The position numbers and the translations under genes are program-made. Positions 34,601 through 46,600 of a stretch of 64,000 bases of DNA are shown here, in pieces. The notes beneath the pieces are model-generated. The model did not search any database, was not told the origin of the DNA, and saw only the letters and a list, made by a program, of their open reading frames with translations. Origin of the DNA: Zea mays. Its lineage: Eukaryota; Streptophyta; Magnoliopsida; Poales; Poaceae. Where the stretch lies: assembly GCF_902167145.1 (NCBI RefSeq), contig NC_050099.1, positions 242,122,588 through 242,186,587 on the forward strand, written 5' to 3'. Every line of letters starts with the position of its first letter. Positions within the stretch are counted from its first letter, which is position 1.

Positions 34601-37600
34601 CGTGCCCGGCCCCCACTCCTCACTAGGCACTCTTCGGTACCCCTCCGCGCTATGACCACCTCCGTGTCTTTAGGTGTGCCTGCTACCCAAACACCGCTGC
34701 CACTGCTCCTCACAAGCTAGCACCCTGTTCCACCCTCTGTGTGTTTCTCGGGTACTCCCCGCACCACAAGGGCTACTGCTGCTTTGACCTCTCCTCTCGT
34801 CGGGTTCTCATCTCTCGCCATGTGGTGTTTGATGAGTCTGTATTTCCCTACTCTACCACCACACCACCCTCCTCCGACCCTGACCTTGACCTCTTCACTC
34901 CCTTTCCGACTGACGCGGTGGTCGAGCCACCTATCCTTCCTCTCTCTACAGGTACTCGCTCACCGCCTGTTGGTCCTACTCCCGGCCCGGTGCCTTGCCC
35001 GGGTCCGGTGGTGTCGCCTCTCCGCGAAGCCCCGTCTACGATCGCCCCCGAGCCGAGCGGGGGTGGTGGGACTGCACCGCCTACGGGGCCGTCGGTACCG
35101 ACCCCTCCGGCCCGCTTCGCCCAGCCGGTACGGGTCTACCAGCGCCGGCTGCCGTCGCCGGGGTTCGCACCGCAGCCATCGCCGCCACCACCGCCGTCCC
35201 CACCGGTGCCCTACCCTCCAGCGGCACCGCCGGTGGCCCCGTCCCCAGGGACCCCTGCACCTCCGTCGCGGCCTCCTGCGGCACGGGTCGAGACGTCGGT
35301 GTACCACCCACCGCTCCTTCACCGCGACCTGCGGCACGTCCACCTGGTGGTGACGCGGCACAAGGCTGGTACCCTGCCGCCCCGTGTCCTGGCAGCCACG
35401 ACCGGAGACTTGCAGGTTTCTCCGGTACCCTCCTCCGTCCGCACCGCCCTGCTGGACCCCCACTGGCGTCAGGCGATGGAGCAGGAGTACGCAGCGCTCG
35501 TCGCCAACCAGACGTGGGATCTGGTGCCACGTCCACCCGGCACCAACGTCGTCACCGGCAAGTGGATCTGGACGCACAAGCGGCGGGCCGATGGTACCCT
35601 GGAGCGGTACAAGGCTCGCTGGGTTCTTCGGGGCTTCACTCAGCGCCCCGGCGTCGACTACGATGAGACCTTCAGTCCGGTTGTGAAGTCGGCCACCGTC
35701 CGCACGGTGCTCTCGCTGGCCCTTGCTCGCTCCTGGCCAGTTCACCAGCTCGACGTCAAGAACGCCTTCCTGCACGACGCCCTCACCGAGACCGTCTACT
35801 GCTGTCAGCCGATGGGGTTTGTGGATTCCTCTCGCCCTGACATGGTCTACCGGCTCAACAGGTCCCTCTACGGCCTCAAGCAGGCCCCCCAGGCGTGGCA
35901 CTCCAGACGACTGGCTACGTTCCTGGTGACACTGGGCTTCATGGAGGCCAAGTCAGACACGTCTTTGTTCGTCCACCATCATGGAGCAGAGACTGCCTAG
36001 TTGCTCCTCTACGTGGATGACATCGTCCTCACCGCCTCCAGTCAGTCCCTTATTCGCCGCCTCGTCGACGCGCTTCAGCGGGAGTTTCTGGTCAAGGATC
36101 TGGGCGTACTTCACCATTTCCTGGGGGTCACCGCTGAGCCTCGCCCCTCCGGACTCCTCCTTCACCAGCGGCAGTACACTCTTGACAATCTGGAGCGGGC
36201 CCAGATTTGTGACTGCAAGCCCTGCTCCACCCTAGTCGACACGCAGGCCAAGCTCTCAGAGGCCACGGGTGACCCGGTCGCGGACCCCACCGGCTACAGG
36301 AGTCTTGTCGGTGCCCTTCAGTACCTCACCTTCACTAGGCCGGACATCTCCTACGTCGTGCAGCAGGTCTGTCTCCATATGCACGACCCCCGAGAGCTCC
36401 ACCTCGTGGCTCTCAAGCGCCTCATCCGCTAACTCCGGGGCACCGTCGACTACGGGCTGCTTCTTCACCGGTCTACCTCCTCCGAGCTGGTCGTCTACAC
36501 CGACGCTGATTGGGCCGGGTGCCCAGACACTCGGTGATCCACCTCTGGCTACGCCGTCTTCTTAGGCGGCAACCTGGTGTCCTGGTCGTCGAAGCGCCAG
36601 CCGGTCATCTCTCGCTCGAGTGCCGAGGCGGAGTACCGTGATGTGGCCAACGGCGTGGCGGAGGCTGCCTGGCTCCGGCAGCTCCTCGCCGAGCTTCACA
36701 GCCCCCTGTCCAGGAGCACGTTGGTCTACTGCGACAACATCAGCGCGGTCTACCTCTCCACCAACCCAGTGCAGCACCAGCGGACCAAGCATCTCGAGAT
36801 CGATCTGCACTTCTTCCGCGATTATGTCGTCGCCGGTATTGTTCGGGTCCTCCAGTCCTCCATGTCTCGACCACCTCCCTGTTTGCTGATATCTTCACCA
36901 AGGGTCTTCCGTCCTCAACCTTCGCCGAGTTTCGCTCCAGCCTCAACATCAGTAGTGGCTAGTTGCGTCTGTGGGGGATCCTATGGTGTTATGTACGTCT
37001 TCCTTTTGAGTCCATTTTTGAGTCCAGTCTGTGAACTCCGCTGCATCGGAAATCCAGACTGCGGGGGGTGTTAGAGTGTTAGGCCTATTAAGGCTAGGCC
37101 AATGTGGCCCATGTAAAACACTATATAGCTAACCTGTTGGGTTAGCCCTAATCAATGGAATCTGTGGGACTAACAGTGTGGGGTCTTGCGCCTATATCTA
37201 TTAGTGGATTCAAATACTATATCAGCTTTATTGATGATTTTTCCAAATTTAGACTTATTTGATGCATGATCGTACTGAGGCTCCTCATCTCTTCTCACAG
37301 TTTCAAACCCATGTTGAGCGCCTCCTTGATCCTAAAATAAAATGTGTTCAATCCGATTGGGGAGGCTAGTATCAGAAAATTCACAACCAATTTTTTCGCT
37401 CACTAGGGATTTCTCATCGTGTTTCTTGTCCACACACTCATCAGCAAAATGGCTCTGCCGAGCGAAAACATCGACATATTGTTGAAATTGGTTTAGCCTT
37501 TCTAAGCTTTCCTCACAACCACCTATCTCATTAATCGCAAGCCTACACGAGTCATTGATAACAAAAGTCCTTTAGAGCGTCTTTTTAATGCTCCGCCTAA

Positions 37601-40600
37601 TTATACCATGCTTCGTGTTTTTGGTTGTGCATGCTGGCCACACCTTCGTCCATATAATAAAAATAAACTTTCTTTCCGCTCCAAGCAATGTGTATTTATC
37701 GAGTATAGCTCCCTCCATAAAGGGTACAAGTGTCTTGATATTGATTCCGGTCGTGTATACATTTCTCGTGATGTCATATTTGATGAGCGTGTGTTTCCTT
37801 TTTCCAAAACAAATCATTCCCTTTCAAATCCCCCACAACAACCTTTCCTATCCCAGATACATGCACTCTACAATTGGGAAGTAGTAGTACTTATTTAAAT
37901 TGTGACCATATGCATGTTCTGGTGCTTGTTGACTCTGTTATTGCAGAAAATCTGGCGGTCACCCAAACGACTGGCATCTGAAGAAGCTGAAAGCTCTGGT
38001 GCTCATCCAATCCAGCTGCCACCCGCAATTTTCTCTCCAAATGGTGCAGCCGCAGCAGACGTGCCTCAGTCGTGCCCTGTTGGATTTTCTCCGGTTGATG
38101 ATGGGCTCGACCAGGAGCTACAACAGTCTACTGTGCGCATATCTGCACCAAACGTGATGGCTGATTCTCCTCCAAATCAAGGTGATAATGCTCATGATTT
38201 TGTGGCTCCTGTAACAGATCCGATTATAGTGCCTACTGCGTCCAATGTTCCTAATAACCAGGGACATCATTATGGCACGTGTCTTCGGCATAATATTCGC
38301 CAACCCAAGAAGCGCACAGATGGCACTGTCACTTATTCTATGATTCGAACATGTAGTGTTGAACCTTCATCACATGTGCAAGCTCTAGGCCATCCCCTGT
38401 GGAGACAAGCTGAGTGATGAATTTCAAGCTTTGATTCACAATAAGACATGGCATCTAGTTCCTCCTCGTGCTGGTCTTAATATTATTGACTGCAAATGGG
38501 TATTCAAATTAAAACAGAAATCCGATGGTTATATTGATCGTTATAAAGCACGCTTGGTCGCTAAAGGCTTCAAGCAACAGTACAGGGTTGATTATGATGA
38601 TACTTTTAGTCCTGTTGTGAAGCCCACGACTATTCGGATCTTATTATCTTTGGCTGTTACTCGAGGATGGAGTATACGTCAAATTGATATTCAAAATGTC
38701 TTTCTTCACGGACTTCTCAATGAAGATGTGTATATGCGACAACCTCCTGGATTTGTTGATGGTGTGCATCCCACTTATTTGTGCAAATTGGATAAATCTC
38801 AATACGGTCTCAAGCAGGCCCCTCGAGCATGGTTTTCTCGTTTTAGTGTGAAGCTCATTGATCTTGGTTTTCATGCCTCTAAAGCTGATGTTTCCCTCTT
38901 TATCTTCAACAAAGAGGGTGTGCAGATGTACATGCTTATTTATGTTGATGACATTATTATCATCAGCTCTTCACCTATGGGTACCGATCATCTCCTGGCA
39001 CAGCTACAAACAACCTTTGTTGTAAAAGATCTTGGCACTCTAAGCTATTTTCTTGGCATTGAGGTTCGGCATTCTCCTCAAGGCCTAGTCTTAATGCAGC
39101 ACAAGTATATCAAGGACTTGTTATCTCGGACCAATATGCTTGCCTCTAAAGGCGTCACTACACCTATGGTTCCGACAGATAAACTTGTTCTTCATGGTGG
39201 CACCCCGTTATCTACTGATGATGCGACAAAATATCGAAGTGTAGTTGGGGCCCTTCAGTACATCCTCTTGACTCGGCCGAATCTCTCCCTATTGTGTTAA
39301 CAAAGTATGCCAGTTTATGTCCGCACCAACAAGTGATCACTGGGCTGCGGTTAAAAGCATACTTCGTTATCTTCGTGATACTATTGACATGGGCTTATGC
39401 TTCACTCGATTAGAGTCGTTATTGATTAGTGCTTTTTCAGATGCTGATTGGGCTGGTAGCTCTGATGATAGGCGCACACCGGTGGCCATGCCATTTTTCT
39501 GGGGACTAATCTTGTTTCTTGGAGTTCACGAAAGCAATCCACAGTTTCTCGCTCCAACACTGAGGCAGAATATAAAGCCGTCGCGGACACCACTGCTGAG
39601 ATTATCTGAATACAGGTTCTCCTCTGCGAGTTGGGGATTTCTATTCCTCGTGCACCGAGTTTATGGTGTGATAATATTGGCGCCACATATCTATGTGCAA
39701 ATCCGATTTTTCATTGATGTATGAAGCACGTTGAGGTGGACTATCATTTCGTCAGAGAGCGAGTATCAAGCCGCCAACTTGAAGTTCGACCAATTGCATC
39801 CAAGGATTAGTTGGCTGATATCATGACTAAACCACTGTCGTTCACGCCTTTTGGTAGCAGTCGACGCAATCTGAACCTAGTCACCCTACATCCAGATTGA
39901 AGGGGGTGTTAAAGGATAGAGATTTCCTCCTTGATTACAGGGCTGCGTCCTTGATTCTTCCCTTGATTACAGGGCTGCGCCCCTGCCTTATTCTTCTCCT
40001 TGACTACAAGGCTGCGCCCCTGATTCTTCTCTGTACCATCTGTGATGTACACCATTGATCTATATATTCACACGGTAGCCACTCCTATAGGTGTCGATCA
40101 TTTCATCTAACATTTTTCAGTCCTAATGTTTTACGGTTTATATACACAAAAACTCTTAAGCCTTTTGAACTAAGACTATCTTCAACTATATTCTCTATAT
40201 CCAGTCTTCTCTAAAAAAAACTCTCCTGTGTATCTCATTCCTCTCCAACAGTGGCATTTATATCTCATCCTCTATACGTTAAATACTCATATCGGAGACA
40301 TATTTTGCTTTAGACTTTTGTATGTATGATGTATTTATCATACACTCAAATGACTTGTACATATTTTAGTTTTATTTTATCTATTGTTTGAAGTATAAAA
40401 ATAAACTGGAGGAGCGAGTCACTATATATAGAGGATAGAGAAGTGTCTTTTATATTTAAAGGACACCACTGAGCATACAGAGAAGATGAAATTTCATAGG
40501 GTAGGAGAACCGTTGGAGTCGGTGTAACACCAGGCATGCCTCCACAACTTACACCATCTGCAACGCTCAAAAATTAAAAGAAAGTATGTATCAGGAAAGA

Positions 40601-43600
40601 GAATGGAGAATTACCTTGACGCAAAGCAAGATGATAATGCCTAATGAAGAGATAGCTTTAGGTGGCATAGAGCCACTTATTCTTGGATCAGTAATTCTTT
40701 CCAATGAATCAAGATCATCAAGATGAGGAGCTGCCCAATCTACTAGAAACTGATCACTTTGCCTTCTTGAACTGAAGAGGAAACACCCTTTAGTTAGAAA
40801 TCCATACTGCAACTTTGGTACAAAAGAAAACTGAGAATACATACCTGTCAAAAGCCTTTTGCCCAGTCAAAAGCACAAGCAAAATAACACCAAAACTGTA
40901 AATATCAGCTTTGATGTCATTTGCTCCAGGATCACTAAGCTCAGGGGCAGCATAGCCTTTAGCACTGATGATAGCTTCTGAATCCTTCTGTTCAGGTTGG
41001 GAAGTGTTATTTTGAAAAACATAATTAAATGAACAACCATTAACGGGCAGCTGACCGAATTATAGGAACTCAATTTCAAATATTCGGCAAGCAAACAATA
41101 AAGTAATGTTCATTTTTGTTAACGAAAAAAAAATTATTATCACATAATTTTTCGCAGGGAGGGGAAGATTACGACACGAGTAGTACTTCAGGGTACAATA
41201 CACTAATGGGATGTTTGGTTTGAGAAACGCTACAGTCAAAATGAGGTGGTGTATCATGATTTCATTCCCCAAATTTGGTGGGATGACCTCATTCCTCATG
41301 TTAGTACTAAATAACTATGAGGAATGAAGTGATAATTGATCAACTTATTCATCCACAAACCAAACAAAAAAATAAGGAGTGAGAAGATGGTGGACTAGCT
41401 CATTCCTCAAACCAAACAACACCCTATAATTTTCTTAATACGTTTGGAGGAAAATATCAAGCAAGGAAGCTAAACAAATTAGACCAATATTTCATAAGCA
41501 CAAACATCCGAGAGTATGTTCTGTGATAAATCTCGATTTTGTATAAAGACGGTTTTGTTGGAATTCATATTCCAATCAGAAGATATCATGATCATTTATG
41601 CATTAGGATAAAACGGATGATCGGCGTTCAAGGCACAACTTGATCCTAGAATTAATTAAATACTCCCTCCATCCTAAATTACAAGTCAACTTTTCTATAG
41701 AATAGTGAAAAGCCTAACCCTAGAATAGGGTGGGCACTGTATTAATAGACCAAACAACTGTCTAACCCTATAATAGGGTGGGCAGTGTATTAATAGACCA
41801 AACAACTGAGCCAGGCCCATTACAAGGGACGGGTATCTAACCCCCCCCCCCCCCCCCCCCCCCGCAGTCACAACTCTATCCTGTACAGATGTTGAGACTG
41901 GACCAAAAGTCTAGGAATACACTGAATGGTAGCCCCTTGGTGAAGATGTCGGCGAACTGTAGCGTTGTGCGGACGCTGAGGACCCGAACATCGCCTGCAG
42001 CGACATGCTCTCGAACGAAGTAAAGGTCGATCTCCACATGCTTCGTGCGCTAATGCTGCACGGGATTAGTGGAGAGGTAGACGGCGCTGACGTTGTCGCA
42101 GTAGACTAGGGTGGCACGCTGGAGGGGGTTGTAGAGCTCGTGGAGGAACTGGCGCATCCGGGAAGCCTATGCCACGCCGTTGGCCACAGCGGGAGACGAC
42201 AGGGTGCCGCTTGGCGGCCCAAGAGATGAGGTTGGCGCCCAAGAACACGGCATACCCGGAGGTGGACCGGCGTGTGTCGGGGCAGTCAGCCCAGTCAACG
42301 TCGGTGTAGACCACAAGATCCGACGTCGAGGATGGTCGGAGGAGGAGGCCGTAGTCGAGTGAGCCCCGAAGGTATCGCAGAATCCGCTTGAGAGCGGTGA
42401 GGTGGGGCTCCCGTGGTGTGTGCATATGAAGGCACACCTGCTGAACGGCGTAGGCGATGTCGGGCCGGGAGAAGGTGAGGTACTTGAGTGCACCTGTCAA
42501 GCTCCGGTAAGACTTCGCGTCGGCTACCGGGGGTTGTCGTCCTCGGAGAGCTTCGCCTGGGTGTCAACAGACGTGGAGCAGGGCTTGCAGTCGGACATGC
42601 CAACCCGCTCCAGAATGTAGATGGCGTACTGACGCTGGTGCAAGAAGAGACCCTGGGGCCAGCGTTCGGCAGTGATGCCGTGGAAGTGATGGAGAGGCCC
42701 CAGGTCCTTCATCGCAAACTCCCATTGGAGGGCGATGATAGTGCGCTGTAGGAGATCGACGGTGGATGTCGTGAGCACAATGTCGTCAACGTAGAGGAGG
42801 TAGACGATGTCCTCGCCCCGCTGGTAGATGAAGAGAGATGTGTCCGACTTGGCCTTGACGAAGCCGATGGAGTCCAAAGCGGCTGTACCAGGCCCACGGC
42901 GCCTGCTTGAGGCCGTAGAGTGAGCGGTTCAGCCGGCAGACCAGGTCCAGGTTGGCGGCGTCGATGAAGCCAATGGGCTGGCTGCAGTAGACAGTCTCCG
43001 TCAGAGTGCCATGAAGGAAGGCGTTCTTGACGTCGAGCTGGTGGATCGCCCAGTTCCAGGAGAGGGCGAGGGAGAGGATGGCGCGGACGGTGGCGAACTT
43101 GACGACGGGGCTGAAGGTCTCATAGTAGTCCATGCCGGGGCGCTGGGTGAAGCCCCGAAGAACCCAGCGGGCCTTGTAGCGGTCGAGGGAGCCATTCGAA
43201 GTCAGCTTGTGGCGAAAGAGCCACTTGTCAGTGACCACATTGGTGTCGGGAGGACGTGGCACTAGGTCCCAGGTGTGGTTGGCCAGCAGGGCCGCATACT
43301 CCTCCATGGCCCGATGCTAGTGAGGGTCGGCGAGGGCGGTGCGAACGGAGGAGGGGACCGAGGAGGCGTCCGGTGGAGTAGCGGTCGTATCGACGGCTAG
43401 GATCAGCCTGTCGACAGGCCGAAGAACACCAGCGGCACGGCGAGTCACCATGGGGTGAGTGCCCGAGGTCGCGGTGAATGGCGACCGGGTGGTACACCGA
43501 TGGCTCAGGGGCCACGGGCATGCGGGGTCGGCGAATCAGGCCGCGCTCGTCGAGGGGTCCGTGGGCGTCGAGGGAGGAGCGCTCCCACGGCGCCGGTAGA

Positions 43601-46600
43601 CGATGGCGGGGTCAGCGAAACAGGTCCCGCTCGTCGATGGGGCCGAAGTCGTCGGGGCCGCACGAGGTGCAGGTGGGGTCGACGGGGCCACGCGTGGCAC
43701 AGGCGAGGTTGACGGGGTCGTGCGTGGCGCAGGCGAGGTCGACGGGGCCGCGCATGGCGCAAACGAGGTCGCTCGTGGTGCAGGCAGGGTCGACGGGGAC
43801 ACACGTGGCGCAGGCAGGGTCGACTGGAACGCGAGTGGCGCAGGCAGGCGTGCTAGTGGGGGTGTCGAAGCCACATTTGGTAGGCACGGGGTCGTCGGGG
43901 CCGCACGAGAGGGCGGTGAAGCTGTGCGAGGTGTGGGTAACGGTGGAGGCGAGGTGCCTAGGAGGGATGGGTACTCGGATCAGACTCAAGGAGGGAGTCG
44001 AGATCGGTGGGTTGGGAGGAGCCAGCAAGGGGAAACACATCTTCGTCGTAGACGACATGGCGAGAGATGATGATGCAATGGGAGGTGAGGTCAAGACAGC
44101 GATACCCCTTGTGGTCAGGAGAGTAGCCAAGGAAGAGGCAGCGAGTGGAGCGTGGAGACAGCTTATGAGGAGCAGTGGTGGAAGTGTTGGGATAGCAGGC
44201 ACAGCTGAACACACGAAGGCGGTCATAGGAGAGGGTCGTGTCGTATAGGGCGAAGTGGGGGTGGTGGCTCACTGCCTTCGATGGGAGGCGGTTGAAGAGG
44301 TGGGTGGCTGTGTGTAGGGCCTCTGTCCAGTAGCTAGTAGGAAGAGACGCCTGGAAGGAGGCAGTGGATCATGTTGGTGCTAGTGAGTAGGGATGAAAAC
44401 GGAAACGGTAATTTTCGGATACCGGAGATCGTTTTCGAAATTTTATCGAAATTTAGGTCTAAACGGAAACGGAAACGGTTACCGAAAATACGGAAACGGA
44501 ATCGGTAGAAAAACTCGGAATCGGAAACGGAAATGGTTTGGGTCTCTTCCGACCGTTTCCGGAAATTACCGTTTTTATTCGGTATTTTACCGTCGGTAAT
44601 AAATTCGGTATTTTTCAGAAAAAATATTAAATCTGAACTGATCTTTATAAATTCATCTTAGCTTAGAAAAATATAAAACTAATTTTATTATTTTTCTAAA
44701 ATCAAGATCTATCTAATGGTATATAGTTTAGAATCGTTTGAAACTTTTATAAATCTTATTTATGCTTTCTTACCTCTTATTACTCTTGATACATATATTC
44801 ACAATTTGAATGAGAACTTAAGAAGTACCAAGAGGACACTAATTATATTGACTGTACCAAGTAGTAGGTGTATAAATAGAATGTAAGTGCCATATCATTA
44901 TACACATCTTGATTCTACTTTATTTAAATACATAATAATGATTTTATTGTTTTATTGTTTCTTACTTTATATATTTATTGTGACCTGCTACCTTATATAT
45001 TATTATTAATTTTATATAAATGTATGACTTACGTGAATTTTTGAAGTCAATTGAGGATACAAGTTACAGTTTTTACCGATCGAATTTTTAGATTCCGATC
45101 GTAACCGGTGTAATTTTCGTACCGAACTTTCGTTTCCGATGTTTCCGAATTACCGATATCGTTTTCGTTTCCAGAGTTACTGTTTTCGATCTCGTTTCCG
45201 AGAAAAAAATATGAAAATGAAAATGGTTTTTGTGTTTACCGATCGTTTCCGACCGTTTCCACCCCTACTAGTGAGAATCATGCGCTCGGTCCGGCCATTC
45301 TGGGCCTAGGGGCACGAGAGGCGCAATTGGACGCCACTGGTGAGGAAGAACGATCGAGAGGCGTGGTTGTCGAACTCGCGGCCATTGTCACACTGCAGTG
45401 CACGGATCGGGCGACGGAACTGGGTGGAGACCCAGGCGAAGAAGTGAGTGAGGGTGGTAAATGTGTCGGACTTCAATCGAAAACGAAAAGTCCATAGAAA
45501 ATGAAGTCTGGCGGCCAAGCTGACATGCATGACAAAGGCCCTCAAAATGTCCCCTATTACAAGAAGAATCTAAAGTGGTGGAAAGTTTGGTCATGACGTC
45601 AGGTCCTGGGTGGCCGAGACGACGATGCCAAGTGGTGGTGGTGGTGGTGGAGGCCAGGACGGGAGGTGGAGACACGTCGGTGGATGACGGTCGGAGCGTG
45701 TAGAGGGGACCGACGCTGTCACATCGGGCGAGAGGGGTCCTGGTGGCCAAATTCTTCACAGAAAAACCGGTAGTGTCAAACTCAATGGAACAAGAATTGT
45801 CGGTGGTGAACCAATGGACAGAAAGGAGATTGTGAGTGATGTGAGGGGCTACGAGAACGTCGTTGAGGTAGAACGGTCCAGGGAGTACCGAGGCACCTAA
45901 AGAGGTGACCGGAAGAGTGGAACCGTTTCCAACGACGATCGAGATAGGGTGTGTGGTAGGAGGTGGGTTTGAGCGAGAGAGCATGCCTGTGGTGGGAGTG
46001 GTGTGATAGGATGCACCGGAGTCGATGACCCAGTCAGAAGGCGGTGGGGCCAACACCATGGTGCTGTATGCGGAGGCGAGGGCGACAGGGTCCCAGCCTG
46101 CAGCAAACGAGGACAATAGTGTCGTGGTAGACGGTCCCGTAGGCGGGAGCTGAGGCGGGGCCTGGGTCGGTGGTGGCACACCGTAAGGAGGCATGTCATT
46201 GGCGGGCGGCGTAGTCGGGAGAGTCGGTGCCGGCGCCGGAGGACGGGAGGCGCTGGGGGCCTGACCCGACCACATGGAGATGGTGTCGGTCCACGGGTTG
46301 TAGAACAACGGCCAACTCTGCCCCCCCCGGCCGGTGGGACCTCCACGAGAGGAGCCGCCGCCCCCACGTCCGCCCTTGCGGGGGCGATGGCCGCCGTCGA
46401 TGGTGGACTGTTGACGAGGGGCCGGAGGAGACGCAGTAGGGGGCCGAGCGTAGGTCCCGGGCGCCAAGGGTGGTGCTGTAGAGGGCCGGTGCCGGGGTGG
46501 GAGCCTCATGCGTCATGGTGAGCTCCTCGAGGATAAGCTCATTCCGCACCGCATGGAAGGTGGGAAAGGGCACAGTCCTCTTGATAAGAGCCTTCAGGTG

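Larger units (their letters stand above)
32805..37175 (+). mobile_element. Gag-less Copia element E inserted in integrase of D (4,371 bp)
   Basis: LTRs of only 107 bp at 32805-32911 and 37069-37175 (TGTTAGAGTG...GGGACTAACA), exact target duplication GTGTG (32800-32804 and 37176-37180), and primer site TGGTATCAG at 32912. Pol is nearly continuous in one frame; the gag domain and zinc knuckle are absent. Its pol resembles that of element B. Confidence 0.93.
28784..40112 (+). mobile_element. Copia element D in SRF intron 15, hosting elements E and F
   Basis: Short LTRs at 28784-28996 and 39907-40112, target duplication TTTTT on both sides (28779-28783, 40113-40117). Gag, protease, integrase, RT and RNase H lie in order on +, all broken by stops and frameshifts. 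Elements F (in gag) and E (at the start of the integrase core) are inserted within it. Without them D would be about 4.9 kb. It is antisense to SRF. Confidence 0.93.

Noticed and set aside
34960..35901. 313-codon open frame on - in element E
   Set aside because: Antisense of the GC-rich RT of E; no recognisable domain.
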